Source: Oscillospiraceae bacterium
GTDB lineage: Bacteria > Bacillota_A > Clostridia > Oscillospirales > Oscillospiraceae
Length of the DNA: 17,792 nt
Assembly: GCA_016302015.1 (NCBI GenBank)
Contig: JAEDOJ010000010.1
Coordinates: 1 to 17,792, forward strand
Direction of reading: 5' to 3'
The translations under genes were made by a program, and so were the position numbers. The notes under the pieces were generated by a model, which was given only the letters and a program-made list of their open reading frames with translations, was not told the origin of the DNA and did not search any database. Of this stretch, positions 8,752 through 14,957 are shown piece by piece (the first letter of the stretch is position 1; every line of letters begins with the position of its first letter).

Positions 8752-9445
8752 ACATTAGCTGACACAGCCTGGTTTTCATGAACTTTTCGTTGAGCTTTTC
8801 CACCACGTTGGGAAGTCTGGTAAATTTTGCGGCAAAGAAGCCGATCTCCGCCACAACGACACCGCCGATCACGTCCCAGAACACATGCTGTTTGGTAAAT
8901 AAAGTGGACGCAAACACCATAAGCGAGCCGATCACGCAGAGAATGCAGACCAGAGGCTTGCACCGAACCTTTTTCGTCAGGAACATATAATGGGTTCCCA
9001 TCCAGGCCACAAAGCAGTGGATGGAGGGGAAAAGATTGGTAGGCGTGTCGATCCAGTAGATGAAGCGCATGAGGAAAGGAATGAAGCCGTTGCCGGTCAC
9101 CTCCGGCCGGACGTTGGTAGTTGGCAGGAAAATGAAGAAGAGCATACAGATCATTTTCGCCACAAAATCCCCGGCGGCCAGACGGTAGGCCATGGCGGGA
9201 CTTTCCCTTGCCACGGTGGTATATTGGAAAATCCAGAACAGGAAGGTTCCGATATACATGAGAACCCATGCGGGCTGAAAGGGAAAATAGCCGTCCACCA
9301 CGCCGGTCAAGTCCGTAGAAGGAAAGCCGGGAAGTAATTGCAGCAGCTTCACCCCGCTGTAGGCAACTAAATTCGCCAGACCCGTCATGGCAAGGGGGAG
9401 GATTGCATAAGTAGGAATCAATTTCCTGAGAAGCTTCCGGAACAT
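8750..9445 (-). CDS. PAP2 / Aur1-like membrane phosphatase or phosphotransferase
   Basis: This 231-residue polytopic membrane protein belongs to the PAP2 superfamily, whose members remove or transfer phosphate-linked head groups on lipids at the membrane. Two catalytic motifs are visible: FPSIH (139-143, with H143) and S180...H187...D191 within STLFTKQHVFWD, matching the C2 and C3 motifs with the nucleophilic histidine and its aspartate. The arginine that usually follows the serine in C3 is not present. The first motif is weak (K97 ... RP at 113-114). The overall pattern resembles the inositolphosphotransferase (Aur1/Ipt1) branch rather than undecaprenyl-pyrophosphate phosphatase. GAGGTG precedes the ATG by about 5 bases. 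It has its own consensus promoter, although it also follows GtrA on the same strand. Substrate unknown. Confidence 0.85.
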   Translation of the reverse strand: MFRKLLRKLIPTYAILPLAMTGLANLVAYSGVKLLQLLPGFPSTDLTGVVDGYFPFQPAWVLMYIGTFLFWIFQYTTVARESPAMAYRLAAGDFVAKMICMLFFIFLPTTNVRPEVTGNGFIPFLMRFIYWIDTPTNLFPSIHCFVAWMGTHYMFLTKKVRCKPLVCILCVIGSLMVFASTLFTKQHVFWDVIGGVVVAEIGFFAAKFTRLPNVVEKLNEKFMKTRLCQLM

Positions 9446-9477
9446 CCGTTCACCTCATTTCTATCTGTTGTGGGAGT

Positions 9478-9505
9478 ATTATACCATAAAATGTATGCTT
9501 GTCAA
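9478..9505 (-). promoter_or_regulatory. Consensus sigma-A promoter for the PAP2 gene
   Basis: TTGACA (9500-9505) and TATAAT (9478-9483) are both perfect on the minus strand, with a 16-base spacer. The -35 hexamer contains the TGA stop codon of the GtrA gene. Predicted leader is about 25 bases. There is no terminator upstream, so read-through from GtrA is also expected. Confidence 0.85.
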
Positions 9506-9942
9506 TCTTCCTTGAAGGCAAAGAATCGCTGTCCCAGATAGTTAAAGCCCACGAACAGACACATACCGGCAACCATGGCCAGGTTGTCTCTCAGACGGTC
9601 GCCCATGCCGGACAGCATCCAGGCCACCACCCGCTGACCGATGCCGTAGGCCAGCAGATAGCAAAGGGCAATGTTCAGGGCAAAGCGGAGAATGACCTTC
9701 ACATGACCGCCCTGATAGCGGAAGGTAAAGTAGCGGTTGAGGAAATAACTCATAATGCTTGCGATCACGGTGCTGATGCCGGCGGAAATTTCCACATTCC
9801 ACCGTTCCAAACCGAGAGCCTGCCAGCCCACAAGATTCAGCAGGAGAAAGCTGAGACCGTTGCCAACCAGCGTATTCAGCAGGCCGACCAGAATAAATTT
9901 CCACAGCTTGGCGTCAAAAAGGGACAAAAATTTTTCTTTCAT
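9502..9942 (-). CDS. GtrA family membrane protein
   Basis: The 146-residue protein has four membrane segments (about 15-38, 50-72, 82-104, 115-138) and the GtrA family signatures WKFILVGLLNTLVGNG near the start, YFLNRYFTF after the second segment, and FNYLGQRFFAF at the end. GtrA proteins are thought to help move lipid-linked sugars across the membrane for cell-wall glycosylation. No glycosyltransferase partner is adjacent here. Its ATG overlaps the previous gene's stop as ATGA (9939-9942), so translation is probably coupled. GGAGG lies 7 bases upstream. The downstream PAP2 lipid phosphatase suggests a common theme of envelope lipid carriers, which is inference. Confidence 0.92.
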   Translation of the reverse strand: MKEKFLSLFDAKLWKFILVGLLNTLVGNGLSFLLLNLVGWQALGLERWNVEISAGISTVIASIMSYFLNRYFTFRYQGGHVKVILRFALNIALCYLLAYGIGQRVVAWMLSGMGDRLRDNLAMVAGMCLFVGFNYLGQRFFAFKED

Positions 9943-10388
9943 TTTGCATCCTCCCAGCAGACCCAGACCGTACCGTCACTGTTGACGGTAAAGACGGGCT
10001 TGCCTTCCGTGCTTTCGTAGGATAGAACCACATTGAAGCCGGAGCAGCCGCAGTTGCCCATGATGTCAATGGCGATGGAACGAGCCTGGGGAAGGTAGGA
10101 CTCCGGCGCCAGCTCGTCGCAGTAGATATTCCCACCGTAGTCGCAGGCGGCCTCGTAGGACAGCTTGGTAGGCTGAGATAAGGTCAGAATTTTTTCGGAA
10201 GGATCGTAGGAAGCGTTAAAATCCGGCCAGTGTTCCTTAACATATTCCGTAATGACCGCGGCATCCTGCTCTGTGGGCTCCGGTTCTGCGGAGTCCGCCA
10301 GCCCGATAAATTGCACGACCAAAAACACGCTCAATCCAATGAGCAGCGCCAAAACAACGAGAACCAAAGCGATGAGTGATTTTTTCAT
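9939..10388 (-). CDS. Membrane-anchored or secreted protein of unknown function
   Basis: The 149-residue protein has a strongly hydrophobic N-terminus (residues 5-30, after MKKS) that acts as a signal or membrane anchor, with no lipobox. The outer domain (about 40-149) is small, acidic and beta-rich. It contains a CDYGGNIYCDE segment and an NCGCSG motif, giving cysteines that could pair or bind a metal. I recognise no family. AAAGGTGG lies 7 bases before the ATG. It has its own promoter and is translationally coupled to gtrA, with which it overlaps by 4 bases. Confidence 0.75.
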   Translation of the reverse strand: MKKSLIALVLVVLALLIGLSVFLVVQFIGLADSAEPEPTEQDAAVITEYVKEHWPDFNASYDPSEKILTLSQPTKLSYEAACDYGGNIYCDELAPESYLPQARSIAIDIMGNCGCSGFNVVLSYESTEGKPVFTVNSDGTVWVCWEDAK

Positions 10389-10411
10389 TGGTACACCACC
10401 TTTACCTGCCC

Positions 10412-10440
10412 ATTCTACAGCAAAGGGAGGAAAAAGTCAA
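10412..10440 (-). promoter_or_regulatory. Sigma-A-like promoter for the 9939-10388 / gtrA pair
   Basis: TTGACT (10435-10440) and TAGAAT (10412-10417) are separated by 17 bases on the minus strand, five of six matches each. The -35 hexamer contains the TGA stop of the upstream lipoprotein gene. Predicted leader is about 17 bases and includes the ribosome site. Confidence 0.75.
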
Positions 10441-10931
10441 ACCATATCCAGCTCCGCAGTAGACAGAATGGAATAAAACATCTCCCGATAGTCGTTTTCC
10501 CGGTCGGCGGGACATTGAATGCTGACGGAATAGCAGTAGGAGCCGTCGTAGATCAAGGCTCCGCAGCAGGCGGTGTCCCCTGCTTCTCCCGCCGCCGTCC
10601 ATGAAAAACGGTATTCTTCTCTGGGGAAAGAGGTCATTTTTACAAGAAAAAGGTCTGGCCGGCCGGTGAGAGCTTCGACCCCCGCCTGTGCCGAGGACGC
10701 CGGAAAGACCTCCTCCAGAATTTCGTAATCCGGATAGAAGGTCAGCGCCCCGTTGTCCGTCCTTTGGGACAGAAGAGAATCTTTCGGGAGCTGAACGCTG
10801 AGGGCAAAGGCCGGGGTCGCAGGTGCGTCCAGATCATCGTAGACGCACTCCAGATGGGTCGGCGCATTGACACCGCAGCCGGTCAATGCTATAATGCAGA
10901 GAATCAAAAGAAAAACAGCAATAGACTTCAC
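10437..10931 (-). CDS. Lipoprotein of unknown function
   Basis: The protein is about 164 residues, with a basic/hydrophobic signal peptide and a clear lipobox LTGC (cysteine 19 from the GTG start), so it should be lipid-anchored outside the membrane. The mature part is beta-rich, with an acidic start (ECVYDDLDAP) and the segments FYPDYEILEEVFPAS and YDGSYCYSVSIQCP. The last part resembles small secreted proteins that load a 'body burden' of substrate, but no family is recognised. Start choice: the GGAGG at 10939-10943 is 7 bases from a GTG at 10931 but only 1 base from an in-frame ATG at 10937, so GTG is favoured. It is divergent from the DUF1294 gene, with only 27 bases between starts. Confidence 0.75.
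   Translation of the reverse strand: MKSIAVFLLILCIIALTGCGVNAPTHLECVYDDLDAPATPAFALSVQLPKDSLLSQRTDNGALTFYPDYEILEEVFPASSAQAGVEALTGRPDLFLVKMTSFPREEYRFSWTAAGEAGDTACCGALIYDGSYCYSVSIQCPADRENDYREMFYSILSTAELDMV
10867..10895 (+). promoter_or_regulatory. Perfect-consensus promoter inside the lipoprotein gene, driving the DUF1294 gene
   Basis: TTGACA (10867-10872) and TATAAT (10890-10895) lie on the plus strand with a 17-base spacer, all twelve positions matching consensus. The site is antisense to lipoprotein codons 13-22, across the lipobox. Predicted start of transcription is near 10902, giving a leader of about 57 bases for the gene at 10959. Confidence 0.8.
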
Positions 10932-10958
10932 AACCATACCTCCGAAGGGACTGATAAG

Positions 10959-11234
10959 ATGCTATATCTTTATGCGGGCTGGATGCTTGTCATGAATCTG
11001 ATTGATTTTTTCCTGATGTTTTTGGATAAACAGAAGGCGAGACGAAATAAGTGGCGGATTCCCGAAAAAACCCTGTTTGGCTTTGCGCTTTTGGGCGGCG
11101 CCCTGGGCGGTTATCTTGGGATGAAAATGTTCCGGCATAAAACCCTGCATCCGCTGTTTTACATCGGCCTGCCCACCGCCTTGATCCTCCATGCCCTCCT
11201 TGCGGCGGCGCTGTTTTACTATGGCGTCCTGTAA
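10959..11234 (+). CDS. DUF1294 family small membrane protein
   Basis: The 91-residue protein has three hydrophobic segments (about 2-22, 37-55, 65-90). Between them is the DUF1294 signature: DKQKARRNKWRIPE, then GGALGGYLGMKMFRHKT. The family is widespread and of unknown function. The ATG at 10959 is preceded by AAGGGA with 8 bases of spacing. An upstream extension to 10764 would be antisense to the lipoprotein and lacks membrane-protein character, so it is not used. It is probably transcribed alone, from the promoter at 10867-10895 to the hairpin at 11275. Confidence 0.88.
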   Translation: MLYLYAGWMLVMNLIDFFLMFLDKQKARRNKWRIPEKTLFGFALLGGALGGYLGMKMFRHKTLHPLFYIGLPTALILHALLAAALFYYGVL

Positions 11235-11274
11235 TAACGAAAGGACGCATTCCCATCAGAACGCGTCAGTTTGG

Positions 11275-11310
11275 CAGCCGGCTCGGCGCAAGAGCCGACT
11301 GTTGTTTTCT
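11275..11310 (+). terminator. Probable terminator after the DUF1294 gene
   Basis: A 10-base-pair stem with one mismatch (11275-11284 with 11292-11301) and a 7-base loop is followed by TTGTTTTCT. A second small dyad, GTCTGA-AAAAA-TCAGAC, follows at 11311-11327. The T run is interrupted, so efficiency is uncertain. Confidence 0.6.
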
Positions 11311-11332
11311 GTCTGAAAAAATCAGACGGCAC

Positions 11333-11361
11333 TTGCGTTTCCGTCGGCTTTGCGATAGAAT
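11333..11361 (+). promoter_or_regulatory. Possible promoter for the aminopeptidase-eutH pair
   Basis: TAGAAT (11356-11361, five of six) is preceded at 17 bases by TTGCGT (11333-11338, three of six). It is the best candidate in the gap upstream of 11397. The -35 box is weak, so an activator or another start site is possible. Confidence 0.45.
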
Positions 11362-11396
11362 GACTTTGCAATTTTTCATTGGCAGGAGTACGACTT

Positions 11397-12641
11397 ATGG
11401 AAAAAATATTCTACACAGAAAACCGCCGAAAGCTATATGAGATGCTGGAACCGCAAAGTCTGCTGGTACTGTTTGCAGGTCTCCCGATCCGCAAATCCGC
11501 GGATGCCTGTTATCCGTTCTATGCCGACCGTAACTTCGTGTATTTTACGGGAATTGAACAGAGCCAGTCTGTTCTGCTGGCCCAAAAGGACAGGGATGGG
11601 ACGGTCACGGAGCGTCTGTACCTGCTGCCCAAGGATAAGCTGGCAGAGCGGTGGACGGGAAAGCGCCTGTCCCCGGCGGAGGCAGAGGCACGATCCGGCC
11701 TTTCCAATGTCTGCAATCTGGAAAAGTTCTATGCCGACTTCCACACTCTGGCCATGGGCGGAAGGTATGAACGGCTCTACCTTGATTTACACCGGCAGGC
11801 ACCGGAGGATGCGGATCGCCAGCACCATGTGTTTGCCCGCATGGTACAGGAAAAGTATTCCCATCTGCCGCTGAAAACCGTGAATCCCTGCGCACGGAAG
11901 CTGCGTACCATCAAGCAGCCCTGTGAGATTGCGGCGCTGCGCCGGGCGGAGGACATGACCAAAGCGGGGATTCTGGCTATGATGCGTGCCGCGAAGCCGG
12001 GAATCTTTGAGTATCAGCTCAAGGCGGAATTTGACCGTGCACTGGGACAGTACAGCCCCCGGGAGGCCGGCTTCCAGTCCATCATCTCCGCAGGCGTCAA
12101 TAACTTCTGTATCCACTATGATGCTTATACCGGGCAGGCGCGGGATGGAGATATGGTGCTCAACGATGTGGGCGCTCAGTTTGATAACCTGATCACCGAT
12201 GTATCCAGAGGCTGGCCCTGCAACGGGAAATTCACTGAGCGGCAGAAGCTGCTGTATGAATGCGCGCTGGCTACTTCAGATTATATGTTCTCCATTATCC
12301 GCCCCGGCATGAAAATGGCAGAGGTAGATGCCACCATCCGGCGTTACAATGCCCAGCGCCTTGTGGAAGCCGGCGTGATGCAGTCTGTGGAACAGGTGGG
12401 AACCTATATGTGGCACGGGGGCGCCCATCACATCGGCTTTGATGTACACGATGCCGTGGAGACCCCGGAGGTGATTCAGCCGGGTATGGTATTCTGCGTG
12501 GATGTGGGGATCTACCACGAGGAGTGGGGGATTGGCTTCCGCCTGGAGGATAACTGTCTGGTGACAGAGGACGGCTGCGAGAATCTCTCTGCCGGGATTC
12601 CCAGAACGGTGGAAGAAATCGAGGCAGTCATGAGAAAATGA
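11397..12641 (+). CDS. M24 family aminopeptidase (Xaa-Pro aminopeptidase-like)
   Basis: The 414-residue protein is an aminopeptidase P-type enzyme that should remove an N-terminal residue next to proline. It has an N-terminal aminopeptidase-P domain (about 1-165, FYADRNFVYFTG) and a pita-bread catalytic domain (175-400). Metal ligands by comparison with PepP are D257 (LNDVGA), D268 (ITDVSR), H344 (HGGAHHIGFDVHD) and E384 (FRLEDN). The fourth acidic ligand, normally glutamate in VEPGIY, is D369 in CVDVGIY, a conservative change. H351 is also kept. AGGAG lies 8 bases before ATG 11397; an in-frame TTG at 11379 lacks a site. The stop overlaps the next gene as ATGA, so the peptidase is co-translated with a transporter. 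Confidence 0.9.
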   Translation: MEKIFYTENRRKLYEMLEPQSLLVLFAGLPIRKSADACYPFYADRNFVYFTGIEQSQSVLLAQKDRDGTVTERLYLLPKDKLAERWTGKRLSPAEAEARSGLSNVCNLEKFYADFHTLAMGGRYERLYLDLHRQAPEDADRQHHVFARMVQEKYSHLPLKTVNPCARKLRTIKQPCEIAALRRAEDMTKAGILAMMRAAKPGIFEYQLKAEFDRALGQYSPREAGFQSIISAGVNNFCIHYDAYTGQARDGDMVLNDVGAQFDNLITDVSRGWPCNGKFTERQKLLYECALATSDYMFSIIRPGMKMAEVDATIRRYNAQRLVEAGVMQSVEQVGTYMWHGGAHHIGFDVHDAVETPEVIQPGMVFCVDVGIYHEEWGIGFRLEDNCLVTEDGCENLSAGIPRTVEEIEAVMRK

Positions 12642-13744
12642 ACCGGATCATTCTGTATGTGATGGCTTTTGGGGCATTGCTGGGCGGCGTTGACCGGATT
12701 CTGAGAAACCGTTTTGGCTATGGTGAACGCTTTGAGGAGGCTTTCCGGCTGCTTGGCCCGATTGCTCTGTCCATGGCGGGTATTATCTGTCTGGCCCCGG
12801 TGCTTTCCGGACTTTTGGGATATGTGGTGGTGCCCCTGTTTACCGCTCTGGGTATGGATCCGGGGATGTTCGGCAGTATCCTCGCCATCGACATGGGGGG
12901 CTACCAGCTTGCCATGGATCTGGCGGCGGACTCCCAAATCGGGAAATTCTCCGGGATTCTTGTGGCCGCCGTTTTTGGCTGTACCGTGGTGTTTACCATC
13001 CCTGTGAGCTTCAGTATCATCGGGGCAGATGACCGCCCATATTTCACCAAAGGCATCCTCCTGGGACTGGCCGGTATGCCGGCCGCCCTCATTGGCGGCG
13101 GACTTCTTCTGGGACTGCCTCTCGGAAGGCTTCTGTGGAACATGCTGCCCATTCTGCTCCTTTGTGCGCTGCTGATCCTCGGCATCGCAAAAAATCCACA
13201 GACGACAGTCCGTGGATTTCAGATATTTGCAAAGCTGATTCAGATTCTTGCCACCCTTGGGCTGATGCTGGGTGCGGTGCAGCACATGACAGGCTTACGC
13301 CTTCTGAAAGGGCTGACACCGCTGGCAGAAGCCATGGAGATTGTCTGCTCCATTGCCATCGTGATGCTGGGCAGTATGCCTCTGGCGGAGCTCATCAAAC
13401 GAATTCTGAAGGTTCCCTGCGTATGGATCGAAAAGCATACGGGCTTGAATTCGACCAGTACCGCAGGCATCCTGATCGGCATGGTCAGCGTTGTGCCCGC
13501 ACTGGCCATGATCCCTCATATGGACAAAAGGGGAAAGGTGGTAAACGGTGCGTTCGTGGTGTGCGGAGCCTCCGCATTTGCGGCGCATCTTGGATTTACG
13601 GTCAGTACACAGCCGAAACTGGTGCCGGCTTTGCTGGCAGTCAAGCTGCTGGGCGGTTTTCTGGGGGCGGCGATTGCGTTGCTTGCCACCCGGAACTTAA
13701 AGGCTCGCAGCGGGTTTCCTTCTATCCAAAGAGAACATCTGTGA
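12638..13744 (+). CDS. eutH: EutH-type ethanolamine transporter-like membrane protein
   Basis: The 368-residue polytopic membrane protein has about ten membrane spans. It matches the EutH family at several blocks: GGVDRILRNRFGYGERFEEAF at the start, ALSMAGIICLAPVL (about 43-56), DPGMFGSILAIDMGGYQLA (74-92), and TGLNSTSTAGILIGM. EutH facilitates uptake of ethanolamine (protonated or neutral) for breakdown by the eut pathway. None of the ammonia-lyase or microcompartment genes is present in this window. It is instead coupled by an ATGA overlap to an aminopeptidase, so it may serve a related amine or have an unknown role. The 3' end overlaps the convergent ZIP gene by 23 bases. The family call is firm. 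The substrate is not. Confidence 0.88.
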   Translation: MNRIILYVMAFGALLGGVDRILRNRFGYGERFEEAFRLLGPIALSMAGIICLAPVLSGLLGYVVVPLFTALGMDPGMFGSILAIDMGGYQLAMDLAADSQIGKFSGILVAAVFGCTVVFTIPVSFSIIGADDRPYFTKGILLGLAGMPAALIGGGLLLGLPLGRLLWNMLPILLLCALLILGIAKNPQTTVRGFQIFAKLIQILATLGLMLGAVQHMTGLRLLKGLTPLAEAMEIVCSIAIVMLGSMPLAELIKRILKVPCVWIEKHTGLNSTSTAGILIGMVSVVPALAMIPHMDKRGKVVNGAFVVCGASAFAAHLGFTVSTQPKLVPALLAVKLLGGFLGAAIALLATRNLKARSGFPSIQREHL

Positions 13745-14474
13745 TCAACATGACGCAGAAGCCGCAAAGGAGGGCATAGGTGGCCCCGGTTTCGCTTCCA
13801 TGCGCATGGGTTTCGGGAATCATTTCATCGCTGATCACATAGAGCATGGTTCCTCCCGCAAACGCAAGGGCAAAGGGAAGAACCGCCGAAGCGATATTGA
13901 CTGCCCAATACCCCACAAGGGTGCCCACGACCTCAATCAGACCGGTAATCATTGCGCAGACAAAGGTTTTTCCCGGGGTGACACCGGCAGCCAGCATGGG
14001 AGCGATAATCACCATACCTTCCGGTATGTTTTGTAAGGCAATCCCAAACGCAATCATCATCGCCTGGGAAGTGTCCTCCGTTCCGAAGCTGACGCCGGCA
14101 GCGATACCCTCCGGCAGATTATGGATGGCGATTGCGGCTACAAATAACATCACTTTGTCCAAATTGGTGTTCCTGTGCGCTTCGGTATCATTGCCTACCA
14201 GCCTGTGCAGATGGGGAACCAGCTTATCGATGAGATTCAGGCACACCGCACCGGCAAAGATACCGGCGATGGTGACAAGAATGCCGTATTTTCCTCCATA
14301 GTTGAGGGAGGGAAGAATCAGTCCCAATACCGCGGCGGACAGCATGACACCCGCCGCAAAGGACAGCACGATGTCAGAAAACCGGTGAGAGATTCTTTTT
14401 GAGGCAAACCCTATGAGGCTGCCAAAGACCGTAGCACCGCCCACACCAAGGGCAGTCAGCAGAACCATTTTCAT
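13722..14474 (-). CDS. ZIP family divalent metal transporter
   Basis: The protein is 250 residues from the ATG at 14474, with about eight membrane segments. It has the two ZIP metal-binding helices, HNLPEG (H118, N119, E122) and QNIPEG (Q148, N149, E152), plus E181 and a late DEMIPETHAHG segment. It resembles the GufA/ZupT branch, which imports zinc, and sometimes manganese, iron or cobalt. A loop of about residues 90-105 between spans carries histidines (HLHR, EAHR). Start choice is uncertain: GTG 14486, ATG 14474 and ATG 14468 are all in frame and none has a normally spaced ribosome site. The nearest GGAG is held in an inverted repeat (14487-14516). The gene ends inside the 3' end of eutH. 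Confidence 0.88.
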   Translation of the reverse strand: MKMVLLTALGVGGATVFGSLIGFASKRISHRFSDIVLSFAAGVMLSAAVLGLILPSLNYGGKYGILVTIAGIFAGAVCLNLIDKLVPHLHRLVGNDTEAHRNTNLDKVMLFVAAIAIHNLPEGIAAGVSFGTEDTSQAMMIAFGIALQNIPEGMVIIAPMLAAGVTPGKTFVCAMITGLIEVVGTLVGYWAVNIASAVLPFALAFAGGTMLYVISDEMIPETHAHGSETGATYALLCGFCVMLITDVLFG

Positions 14475-14486
14475 AATCACACACAC

Positions 14487-14516
14487 GCAGGAGGGTTATG
14501 TATTGAAAGCTCCTGC
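14487..14516 (-). promoter_or_regulatory. Inverted repeat in the leader of the ZIP transporter gene
   Basis: GCAGGAG (14487-14493) and CTCCTGC (14510-14516) form a perfect 7-base inverted repeat with a 16-base loop, ending at the first possible start codon. On the ZIP message the only AGGAG lies in the 5' arm. It could be a metal-regulator site or an RNA hairpin that masks the ribosome site. I cannot tell which. Confidence 0.45.
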
Positions 14517-14603
14517 AGTTTCCTTTCTTTCAGAGTTTTGATCGGGGACGATATTTACTATGGAGAAGGCGGGGCGTTTCCCGGTTGGCCTCATGCCGGA
14601 CAT

Positions 14604-14636
14604 AAAAACCAGTCGAGCCAAATGCTCAACTGGTTT
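14604..14636 (-). terminator. Rho-independent terminator of the DUF896 gene
   Basis: A 13-base-pair stem (14606-14618 with 14624-14636, one G-U pair that is only paired on the minus-strand RNA) with a 5-base loop overlaps the stop codon of the DUF896 gene. It is followed on the minus strand by a T run. The wobble shows it works for the minus strand. Confidence 0.85.
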
Positions 14637-14841
14637 TTGCACTTTTCCGCAGCTTTTCCTTCGTGCCGTCGGGACGGAGGATATAGGTGTTGTCCAACTG
14701 CTCCGTCAGACTCCGCCGGAAGGCGGCGATATACTGCTTCCGCAGCTCGTCCCGCTCTGCGGTTTCCTCCGGGGTCAGACCCTGGGCCTTGGCCTTGTGA
14801 GCAAGCTCGTTAATTCGCTGAATCAGTTCATCTATGGGCAT
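14626..14841 (-). CDS. DUF896 (YnzC) family small protein
   Basis: The 71-residue cytoplasmic protein matches the DUF896/UPF0291 family. It has an N-terminal helical hairpin (ELIQRINELAHKAKAQGLTPEE then ERDELRKQYIAAFRRSLTEQLDN) and the tail segment YILRPDGTKEKLRKS. Bacillus YnzC is the best-known member; its function is unclear. GGAG lies 10 bases before the ATG. The leader is only about 14 bases from the predicted start of transcription. The gene stands alone, divergent from the flavoprotein pair, and its terminator overlaps its own stop codon. Confidence 0.92.
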   Translation of the reverse strand: MPIDELIQRINELAHKAKAQGLTPEETAERDELRKQYIAAFRRSLTEQLDNTYILRPDGTKEKLRKSAKTS

Positions 14842-14861
14842 AATCCATCATCTCCGCTGAC

Positions 14862-14890
14862 ATCATACCCTATTTCATCGCCGCTGTCAA
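14862..14890 (-). promoter_or_regulatory. Sigma-A promoter of the DUF896 gene
   Basis: TTGACA (14885-14890, perfect) and TATGAT (14862-14867, five of six) on the minus strand are spaced by 17 bases. It lies just left of the oppositely directed promoter at 14899-14927. Confidence 0.85.
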
Positions 14891-14898
14891 GAATGGAC

Positions 14899-14927
14899 TT
14901 GCCAGATGAGATAAAGTGGGATATAAT
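14899..14927 (+). promoter_or_regulatory. Sigma-A promoter of the flavoprotein pair
   Basis: TTGCCA (14899-14904, five of six) and TATAAT (14922-14927, perfect) are spaced by 17 bases. Predicted transcription start is near 14934, with a leader of about 24 bases that holds GGAGA. Confidence 0.85.
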
Positions 14928-14957
14928 AACAGCATCTCAATTGTTGGAGAATATTTT

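Noticed and set aside
10444..10476. Possible terminator between the lipoprotein gene and the next gene
   Set aside because: No stable stem with a T run was found downstream of the 10437 stop. The A/T-rich stretch there is explained by the promoter at 10412-10440.
10764..10958. Upstream extension of the DUF1294 gene
   Set aside because: It is antisense to the lipoprotein, starts before the predicted promoter, and adds a sequence foreign to the family.
12512..13285. 257-codon minus-strand frame across the peptidase-eutH junction
   Set aside because: Low-complexity His/Gln/Lys-rich translation, antisense to two well-supported genes.
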